Part shown: positions 12,760 to 13,185 of the stretch, piece by piece | Numbering within the stretch: position 1 is the stretch's first letter | Layout: every line of letters starts with the position of its first letter | Assembly (NCBI GenBank): GCA_046714215.1 | Contig: JBKKBM010000143.1 | Coordinates: 1 to 13,185, forward strand | From: DATLCI01 sp046714215 | GTDB taxonomy: Bacteria; Acidobacteriota; Terriglobia; Terriglobales; Acidobacteriaceae | DNA length: 13,185 nucleotides | Direction of reading: 5' to 3' | The notes under the pieces: generated by a model | The model's database searches: none | Seen by the model: only the letters and a program-made list of their open reading frames with translations | Told to the model about the DNA's origin: nothing | Program-made: the position numbers and the translations under genes

Positions 12760-13185
12760 CTAGCTACACCCACTCGTACTTCCGCACTCACCACACCGGT
12801 AGCAACTTCCGTTGCGCGTCATGATGGCGCCGCAGACGTGGCAGCTCGGGGCGTCTCCTAGATCCACCAAGCCTTTCAGCGCGGTGGAAGCGTGTACATG
12901 GCTGGAAAGCCCACGATCCGTGGGAGAGGGTTCCCGTTTCCCGTTTCCGGTTTCCCGAACGTCAACCTCGGCTGGTATTCCTCCCTGCGGCGGTGTGGTG
13001 TCGCGGACCTGCTCTGACGGCTGGTAGCCGGCAGCTGGTGGCTGAATTGCAGCTGATGGCTGCGCCCCTTCCGCGCCCTGATAAAGATTCGATCGCGTGA
13101 GCAGGCCTTCGAACAAAGTCTGCTGCTGACCGTCAATGAAGCGCAATTGCAGCCAGCGGAAGATGTAATCCATGATGGACTTGGC
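12760..13185 (-). CDS. nrdJ: B12-dependent (class II) ribonucleotide reductase, C-terminal part
   Basis: The enzyme reduces ribonucleotides to deoxyribonucleotides with adenosylcobalamin. Only the last 141 residues are in the window; the gene continues past 13185. The first residues, AKSIMDYIFRWLQLRF, match the conserved end of the catalytic barrel. The last 33, LGDAPSCHVCGAIMTRNGSC then YRCGECGSTSGCS, form the Cys-rich tail (two C-x2-C pairs and a terminal GCS) that binds zinc and/or passes electrons to the active site. Between them is a disordered Gln/Pro/Ala linker (about 30-100) whose DNA consists largely of heptanucleotide repeats (12930-12957 and 13020-13066). It is monocistronic at its 3' end, with a strong terminator. 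Identity rests on both ends of the fragment. Confidence 0.92.
   Translation of the reverse strand, partial: AKSIMDYIFRWLQLRFIDGQQQTLFEGLLTRSNLYQGAEGAQPSAAIQPPAAGYQPSEQVRDTTPPQGGIPAEVDVRETGNGKREPSPTDRGLSSHVHASTALKGLVDLGDAPSCHVCGAIMTRNGSCYRCGECGSTSGCS
12930..12957. repeat. Heptanucleotide repeat inside the nrdJ linker
   Basis: GTTCCCG, TTTCCCG, TTTCCGG, TTTCCCG on the plus strand, four exact-period 7-mers; on the minus strand these are CGGGAAA/CCGGAAA units as at 3781. They encode part of ETGNGKREPSP in the linker. Confidence 0.75.
13020..13066. repeat. Second heptad repeat (CCAGCTG type) in the nrdJ linker
   Basis: On the minus strand the sequence reads in period-7 units CCATCAG, CTGCAAT, TCAGCCA, CCAGCTG, CCGGCTA, CCAGCCG. 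Degenerate, but in clear period. It encodes the SAAIQPPAAGYQPSEQ part of the linker. Confidence 0.55.

Overview
The window is about 13.2 kb of moderately high-GC bacterial DNA. Its gene content, a small basic protein of the type MSK-x-NGDK, heptanucleotide simple repeats, and many short palindromic repeats between genes suggest a soil-type Acidobacteriota (Terriglobia, Koribacter/Sulfotelmatobacter-like). That placement is inference from gene style, not from a marker gene. No rRNA, tRNA, CRISPR array, integrase or transposase gene was seen.

Region 1 (1-3731, all + strand) is a nucleoside-salvage block. It runs from the 3' part of a pyrimidine/thymidine phosphorylase to a concentrative nucleoside transporter, a trimeric-type purine nucleoside phosphorylase whose start codon directly follows the transporter stop, and then a uridine kinase-like enzyme. 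Together they import nucleosides, split them by phosphorolysis and rephosphorylate them. The gap before the kinase holds two perfect hairpins and a degenerate third.

Region 2 (3732-9173) is a mosaic of short transcription units. A structured non-coding stretch precedes a secreted lipoprotein of the phospholipase C/acid phosphatase (phosphoesterase) family with an N-terminal Ig-like domain. Next come a CspA-type cold-shock gene with a roughly 110-nt leader and a clear terminator, a VOC/PhnB-like protein (- strand), a tiny basic protein, an aldo/keto reductase, and a membrane-anchored alpha/beta hydrolase (- strand, convergent). The hydrolase upstream region holds a cluster of TCAAAT/ATTTGA inverted repeats.

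Region 3 (9551-12762) carries a Tat-exported cupin, a stand-alone receiver protein with an N-terminal extension (-), a two-helix membrane protein (-) and an unrecognised 224-residue protein (+). Every gap between these genes, and the gap before the next gene, holds one or more copies of a repeat built on GCCATGCAGGC. Three copies are complete 77-80 bp elements with 12-15 bp terminal inverted repeats and a conserved core; others are half-copies. This looks like a REPIN/MITE-type family and is the main discovery of the window. The unknown gene sits between two full copies in opposite orientation.

The window ends inside nrdJ (-), the B12-dependent ribonucleotide reductase. Its C-terminal zinc/redox tail is attached by a linker whose DNA is made of heptanucleotide repeats. 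The same heptamers occur between genes at 3781-3815 and, in variant form, at the 5' end of the aldo/keto reductase gene.
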